Below are positions 6,935-11,872 of a DNA stretch of 11,872 nt, piece after piece; positions within the stretch are counted from its first letter, which is position 1, and each line of letters begins with the position of its first letter. Below the pieces are notes generated by a model. It saw only the letters and a program-made list of their open reading frames with translations, was not told where the DNA came from and ran no database searches. Location: contig WTXG01000584.1 of NCBI GenBank assembly GCA_022496185.1, positions 1 through 11,872 on the forward strand, given 5' to 3'. The translations under genes were made by a program, and so were the position numbers. This stretch comes from Multifurca ochricompacta. Taxonomy: Eukaryota; Basidiomycota; Agaricomycetes; Russulales; Russulaceae.

Positions 6935-9900
6935 CTCCCCTCACAAGTGCAACGTAGGCCTAGGCAGGGAGTATGATACTTCACCTTCCATCTTGGAAGG
7001 GCTTTTGTAAAAATATCTGCAGTCATATCATCAGTGGGACAATAAATGATTTTGATCGCGCCGTTTGATATCATGTCTCAAATGAAGTGATAGCGAATGT
7101 CGATGTGTTTTGTTTGTGCATGGTAGTTATCTTCAGTTGCTAGTTTGATTGCAGATTGATTGTCGCAATATAGAGTCATTGGACTGGTGTGAGAAGGGAG
7201 TAGTTCTTGAATGAGTTTGCAAAGCCAGATAGCTTCTTTTGCTGCGTGCGTTGCTGTGACATATTCGGACTCGGCAGTGGATAGGGTGACTAGTTCTTGT
7301 TTTCTGGAACTCCAGGATACTGTGCTGCCGTCGATGAGGAATGTGTAGCCTGAGATAGTGTGTCTGTGTTCTTGGTTCGCTCCATCAGAGTTGGTGAATC
7401 CTATGAGGTTGTGGCGCTCACCACCATAGGTCAGTTCCATGTCTCTAGTGCTGGAAAGATACCACATGATTCTTTTGGCTGCTTCCCAGTGAATTTGACC
7501 AGGGTTTTCGAGAAATTGTGATAGGGTTGAGACAGCGTAGGCAATGTCAGGACGTGTACCAACTGAAGTGTACATGAGGCTTCCAATTGCCTCACAGTAT
7601 GGCGTTCTCTTCATCTTTTTGGCATCAGTCAGCATTCACAGTGAGTTGTTACGGGAGTATTGAACTCCTGGTGGCATCACAGTGTCATAAGGTTTTACAT
7701 CTTCTAATTTGAATCACGCAAGAATGGAATTGATGTATGAGGTTTGAGATAATGATATTGTTCTTGCTTCTCTGTCGCACGAAATCTTGATACCTAGCAG
7801 CCAATGAATTGGCCCTAAGTCTGTAAGAGCGTATTGCGCGTTCAACTTGGCTTTGTATTGGGTAATCAAGTTGCTTGAGCTGCCTGTGAAGGCACAGTCG
7901 TCGACGTGGATGGCGAGTATTAATATGTGTTTTTTGATGCAAATGTGGAATACACCTGGATCTGCGCTGCTAATGCAGAAACCCAGGTCAGTAAGGGCAC
8001 ACGAAAGTGTGTCATACCACTTTCGCCCAGCTTGTTTTAGACCATAAAGTGACTTCTGTAGTTTCTTCACAGTGTTGCCATCTTGGTTTTCATAGCCAGG
8101 TGGAGCTTGCATGTATATTTCTTCATCTGCGTCGGGTTCTCCATTGAGATATGCTCCATTGAAGTCAAAGGAATCAATTTCCCAGTCGTATCGTGCTGCC
8201 AGTGCCAGTATGGTGCGGAAACTGGTTAGTTTGGCAACGGGAGAAAATGTGTCAAAATAGTCTACTCCATATACTTGGGTAAAGCCACATGCGACGAGTC
8301 TCGCTTTGTACTTCTCCACAGAACCATCAGCCTTGCGTTTGATACGAAAGACCCACTTTGATCCAACTATGTTCTTGTCGTTGGGACATGGGACTGTAAT
8401 CCATGTATTTGCCTTTTCCAGAGTGAGTATTTCGCGGTCCATAGCCTCCTTCCAAAGAGGCCAGTTGTCGCATGTTTTGGCTTCGGTGAGTGATCTTGGG
8501 TCGCCTTTGGCATCTTCAATAGCTGCTGCAATCATATCATCATATTCTGCCTGATAGGCATAAACTGTATTTGAAGATAGGTCAGCGATAGATGCAGAGC
8601 CTTCTTGAGTGTCTGGATGGTGATATTTGAGTCTAGAGGAGATTGTCAAGGCTGTTGGTGTACTTCTGCGAGCAGGCGGTGATCCTCCTTGGGCACTGAG
8701 GGTTCATTGCATCATTTCCGACAGTTTTATCAGGTGTTGAGACTTTCGTGTTGGTTCTGCAGGCTCAATTCTCTTCTTTTTGGGTGCGTCTGGTGTTTGC
8801 AATGGTGCTTTGCCTTTTGAGGTTGCGGCGGGTTCCATTAATTCTTCTTCCACTTCTTCATCTTCTAATTCTTCTTCTCCACTGCTGGTGGCTGGAGGTC
8901 ATACTTGCGTGTGTGCTGGCATGCTGAAAGTGGGTGGCTGAGAAGTTGTAACTGATGGCGATGGTGAAGTCCTTTGCTGTGGCTGTGTGACTACTGAAAC
9001 AGGAGGTGTCGGGAGCATCACGGTTGGTGGTTGTGGTGGACTTGGTGTAGTGTGGCTAGGAAGTGGTGAATACACTGTCACAGTAGGGGGTACGAACTTT
9101 ATGTCTCTTTCCACAGAGACAGTGTGCCTGCCTGGCCAATACACACGATGCGCATGTGTGCTATCTCTGTCGTATCCCACCCATCTTGCCTCCAGTCTGC
9201 GTGCGTCTAGTTTTGAGCCAGAATTATTGTGGACCCAGATGCGCTGACCCCACTCAGGGATCCGTCCTAAGTTAGGCTTCTCTCCATAGAGGCGTTCATG
9301 AGGTGTCACATTACCCAGTGCCTTCGTAGATGTACGATTCTTCAGCCAAATAGCAAAATGAATTGCTTCGCCCCATAGATACTTTGGGAGTTGCACATGA
9401 TGCAGGATTGCGCACACACACTCAAGAAGTCGTCGGTTGAGAGATTCCACTATACCATTATGTTGCAGAGTGTCGTGTGTTGTGAGGCATTGTTCAGTTC
9501 CTTGCTCTTGCAGGAACTTGGTGAATTTGTTACTGGTGAACTCACCTCCGCAGTCAGACCGCAGTCATCAAATCTGTACACCATGCTGAGTGTAGGCCCA
9601 ATTTGCGAAAGTTTTGTAGGCTTGAATTGTTTCATCTTTGCTTTTGAGTAGCTCCAGCCTAGTAAATCGAGAGTAATCATCTGTAAATGTCATGTAGTAT
9701 TTGCGACCTCCAATGGTCGACAATGGTGATGGCCCCCATAAGTCCGTATGGATCTTGTCTCCAAAGCTTGAGCTGGCGGAGTAGCTCATTCTTTCTTGAT
9801 AGTCTTGCGAGTGAGCTTTGCATAGTCACACAATTCACAACTAAGGGGAAAAACATCGTTTATTAGTTGCAGTCCAGTGACTGCATTGTTGTGGATCAAA

Positions 9901-11302
9901 GCACAGATGGAGTCCGCTGAGATGTGTCCGAGGCATCTGTGAAGCATGAGAATATCCACTCTCTTGGGTTCAGGTGTGACTGCTGCCGCGTGTACGTGCT
10001 CAACTTTGTATAGCCCATTGGGGCTCGCGCTGATTTTGCCAATCTCATCTCCTTTGTATTTTTGATCTTGCAATGCTGGCCTTCGAAGGAAACAGTGTAA
10101 CTGGCATTTGCAATACATCCAATGGATATGACGGTGAGTCCAATTTCAGGTGCATATAAAGCGTCTTTGAGAATAACTGGTGTGGTCTTCAGCCCATTCG
10201 GCACCTCAATTTGAAGATTGCCAGTTCCAATGGCATAGAAAACTTGTTTGTCAGCTGCAGTGATTGCTCTGGGTGGAATAGATCGATAAGAAGTGAAATG
10301 TTGGAGAAATGGGGAGATGTGTTGTGAAGCACCAGAGTCATAAAGCTCGGTTTCAGTGGTAAGTGCTGCACTCGCCATGTCATGTACTGATGTGTTTTGT
10401 AGATCACTTTGATCTTGCATCGTGATCGAGGACTCGTTCTCTTGATCACCTAGTTCTTCTATCACGGCCCAAGACTCGATATCGTTGGTCTTCTCTGCGA
10501 TCGCAGCAACAGTGTTTGCGCTATTGCCTTTCTTCTTCGGCCATTGTCCCTCCTTTCCTCCTCCTTTTGCCCAGCACTCCACTTTAACATGCCCCTTCTT
10601 GTGGCAGTTAAAGCATTCGACATCACACTTGCTCTTCTTTTTGTGCTGGCTACTGGCTGCAAATGCTTCATCTTGAGGTGATTTGTCTTTGCAGAGGAGC
10701 TTCTTTTCGTAAGTGTTGATAGCAACCCTTTTGACAGCTGCAGGTGTCAAGGCCAAATTACTGGAGTTGTATGCGGTTGTGAGGGAATCAATGGCGGCAT
10801 CATAAGATGGTGGAAGGGAGCCTGTGAGGATGTCTATGTATTCGTCCTCACCAATAGTTCTCCCAACAGATGCGAGTTTCTCTCGCATGTCATCAAGGTT
10901 GTCAAGGTGGGCACGTATGTTATCATCCTCCCCACACTTCAAGTTTCTAAACTTCCTTCCCAGATCAACCATCAAGCTACTTGATCGCTTCTCGAACAAG
11001 TTCTTCAGTGAGTCCCAAACGTCCTTTGCTGTGGTCTTGTCTTTGATCTGGTTGAAGATTGTGTCGGGTACAGATACGCCAATAAGCTCTTTGACTGTAG
11101 CTTCATGCATTGCCCATCATTCATCAGGGGAACGTCCTCCAACTGTGCTGGCATTGGTGTAAGTGGCTGTTATTGTGGCACTTGTGATGATTTCGGATAG
11201 CCCCTTCACATTGAAAGTCCACTTCATGTGGTCCCGGTAAGTGATCCAGTTGGATCCATCTGCAGCTAACTTGGTCAGGGTGATCTTCATGTCGTCAGCC
11301 AT
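6892..11302 (-). pseudogene. Copia Gag-Pol polyprotein (decayed)
   Basis: The ATG at 11300-11302 (MADDMKITLTKLAADGSNW) lies 90 nt beyond the PBS. Gag (to about 10640) has DVWDSLKNLFEKRSSSLMVD. Then come a CCHC knuckle CFNCHKKGHVKVEC, protease LYDSGASQHIS, and integrase zinc finger LHRCLGHI...CELCDYAKL. The integrase core has IHTDLWGP, LRSDCGGEF and NGIVESLNR (all three acidic residues kept). RT shows WKEAMDREI, GSKWVFRIKRKADGSVEKYK, SLYGLKQAGRKWY and the active site HVDD. RNase H shows LSTAESEY and YCDNQSAIKLA. In-frame TGA occurs at 11117, 9568, 9565, 8899, 8704, 7714, 7636 and 7078, and no TAA or TAG occurs before the terminal TAA (6892-6894). Frameshifts lie near 10060 and 9790. LRSDCGGEF (usual SDRGGEF) and GFTNSDG (usual TDSD, probably a catalytic Asp) fit CpG mutation. 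Not functional. Confidence 0.95.
6935..6944 (-). promoter_or_regulatory. Copia polypurine tract
   Basis: Minus-strand GTGAGGGGAG directly precedes the 3' LTR start TGATGGATC. It lies within the pol reading frame (codons for CEGS), because pol continues into the LTR. Confidence 0.75.
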
Positions 11303-11391
11303 AATGTGAAAAGAGGGTGGTGCAGATAAAAAATGCAGGGTAAGTTTTCAAGGTTTGTCTTTGGTCTTTTGTGTTGATTTAATTGGCGACA
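11303..11391 (-). other. Copia 5' leader between PBS and gag ATG
   Basis: About 90 nt without an ORF. It should include packaging and dimerisation signals, but I see no clear structure. Confidence 0.4.
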
Positions 11392-11406
11392 GCAGGGCCC
11401 ATAACC
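11392..11406 (-). promoter_or_regulatory. Copia primer-binding site, half-tRNA-iMet type
   Basis: The minus-strand sequence next to the LTR is GGTTATGGGCCCTGC. Its plus-strand complement, GCAGGGCCCATAACC, copies the anticodon stem-loop of eukaryotic initiator tRNA-Met (anticodon CAT inside). It does not match the tRNA 3' end. Drosophila copia is known to prime with a 5' half of initiator tRNA-Met cut in the anticodon loop, and this site fits that mode. Confidence 0.85.
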
Positions 11407-11847
11407 TGGTATGATTATGGACGCAAAAGAAGACAAATGGAGACACGCAAGTGGGTTTAGAGGTGGACATGAAGCAAGACACTCTGATTTGATACAAGCG
11501 AAACTAATAGGTTTTTTATACAGTTTATACTATAGGAGTCAAATAGGAGACACAATACAAAGGAGTTGAAGCAGAAAGCCAAAAGCAATGGCTAGGGGTT
11601 CATACAATGTAAACTACAAGTCCTTTAGAATGAAGTGCATGCGATGCTGAGTAAAAGGGGGTGTGCAATAGAATGATTACTGAAACAGATTTAAGTCGTG
11701 CTTGAATAAAATAAAACCGGAGTAATAAAATGGAAAGGTAGAATGCATTTACTCTTCTGAACATGAAACCTTAGACCATAGAATCTTGAGTGGTGTCCAA
11801 AGAATTAAGCTTGTCCGATTTGCACATCTTGAGATCCAGATCCATCA
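11407..11847 (-). repeat. Copia 5' LTR (441 bp)
   Basis: TGGTATGATT...GATCCATCA, same ends as the left copy. On its left it abuts the PBS and on its right the TSD TTGTC. It would carry the element promoter (see the TATA entry). Confidence 0.95.
11512..11520 (-). promoter_or_regulatory. TATA box of copia 5' LTR
   Basis: Minus-strand TATAAAAAA within CTGTATAAAAAACC, about 105 bp from the PBS end of the LTR. It is identical in the other LTR (6600-6608). Confidence 0.55.
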
Positions 11848-11852
11848 TTGTC
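11848..11852. repeat. TSD of copia element, right copy (TTGTC)
   Basis: Identical to 6490-6494, immediately after the CA end of the right LTR. Confidence 0.92.
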
Positions 11853-11872
11853 CTCCTTCCAGGATAACCCCA
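11848..11872 (-). pseudogene. Ty3/gypsy Pol (RT) fragment at right edge
   Basis: The minus strand encodes GVILEGGQ. Joined over one TSD copy it continues into VHMDPVKVQGI on the other side of the copia element. This is the familiar 'LGxxI..GV.MDP.KV' end of the gypsy RT, so the rest of RT lies beyond the window. Confidence 0.85.

Larger units (their letters stand above)
6495..11847 (-). mobile_element. Complete Ty1/copia retrotransposon (5,353 bp)
   Basis: It has two near-identical LTRs (440 and 441 bp), PBS next to the 5' LTR, PPT next to the 3' LTR, one gag-pol region in the order Gag, protease, integrase, RT, RNase H, and a 5-bp TSD (TTGTC). Integrase before RT is diagnostic of Ty1/copia. 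It sits in the RT region of a Ty3/gypsy element. Collapsing the TSD rejoins the gypsy frame as GVILEGGQVHMDPVKV. The two LTRs show no substitution outside CpG sites, so insertion looks recent. Even so, the coding region has eight TGA stops and two frameshifts, so it cannot move on its own. Confidence 0.95.
1189..11872 (-). mobile_element. Ty3/gypsy chromovirus, 3' part, with nested insertions
   Basis: The pol order on the minus strand is end of RT (11848-11872 and 6494 leftward), RNase H, integrase zinc finger and core, and chromodomain, ending at 3785. A 3' region with ORF3, a polypurine tract and an LTR (1189-1988) follow. A chromodomain at the integrase C-terminus places it among the chromoviruses (Tf1/sushi-type). 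It is interrupted by a copia element (6495-11847), a solo LTR (5109-5667) and probably the LTR block at 3050-3364. Gag, protease and most of RT lie beyond the right edge. Assigning ORF3 and the 1189-1988 LTR to this element is an inference from order, orientation and PPT. Confidence 0.65.

Noticed and set aside
2015..11119. TGA-only stops as evidence of a recoded genetic code (TGA as Trp, Cys or Arg)
   Set aside because: The elements also carry frameshifts and mutated catalytic residues, and the LTR pair shows the same CpG mutation outside coding DNA. Decay explains all of it without recoding.
11391..11410. A tRNA-iMet gene fragment
   Set aside because: Only the anticodon arm matches, there is no D or T arm, and its position against the LTR is exactly that of a primer-binding site.
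1..11872. Host genes, CRISPR arrays or defence systems
   Set aside because: All substantial open frames map to retroelement proteins or their opposite-strand shadows. No spaced repeats of CRISPR type are present and the proteins are eukaryotic retroelement families.

Overview
This window looks like a transposon-rich, heterochromatin-like stretch of a fungal genome, most likely an Agaricomycete-type basidiomycete. That assignment is an inference from the style of the retroelement proteins, a chromodomain integrase and a half-tRNA primer site. I found no host gene, rRNA, tRNA gene or CRISPR array. Essentially every base is retroelement, and every recognisable coding region is on the minus strand and broken. 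The two extra LTRs on the plus strand carry no coding sequence.

Layout from left to right. (1) At 1-1172 is the 5' part of a Ty3/gypsy-type gag, whose pol lies beyond the left edge. (2) At 1189-1988 is an 800-bp minus-oriented LTR with perfect 10-bp terminal inverted repeats. Gag of the left element begins 16 nt downstream of it, and on its other side sits a polypurine tract. It can therefore be read as the 3' LTR of one element and the 5' LTR of the next. (3) At 2015-2899 is an unusual ORF with coiled-coil character and several zinc knuckles. It lies downstream of the integrase and ends 26 nt before that LTR. (4) At 3050-3364 is a plus-strand LTR-like block with a TATA box and a 14-bp perfect hairpin. 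(5) At 3785-6494 is the 3' half of a chromodomain Ty3/gypsy pol (end of RT, RNase H, integrase, chromodomain). It is split by a 559-bp solo LTR (5109-5667, TSD CCAGA). (6) At 6495-11847 is a structurally complete 5,353-bp Ty1/copia element with two LTRs, PBS, PPT, a gag-pol reading frame and a 5-bp TSD (TTGTC). It is inserted into the RT region of the gypsy element, which resumes at 11848-11872. Removing either insertion plus one TSD copy rejoins the gypsy reading frame.

The main biological signal is how these elements decayed. In the segments where family motifs fix the frame, I count 20 premature stops (8 in copia, 7 in gypsy pol, 5 in the zinc-knuckle ORF). All are TGA and none is TAA or TAG. 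Several fall exactly where an invariant Arg is expected, so CGA to TGA is the simplest cause. All six substitutions between the two copia LTRs reduce to C-to-T or G-to-A changes at four CpG dinucleotides, with no non-CpG substitution. This points to CpG-directed mutation of repeats (methylation plus deamination, or a RIP-like process). The most novel structural candidate is the zinc-knuckle/coiled-coil third ORF between integrase and 3' LTR.
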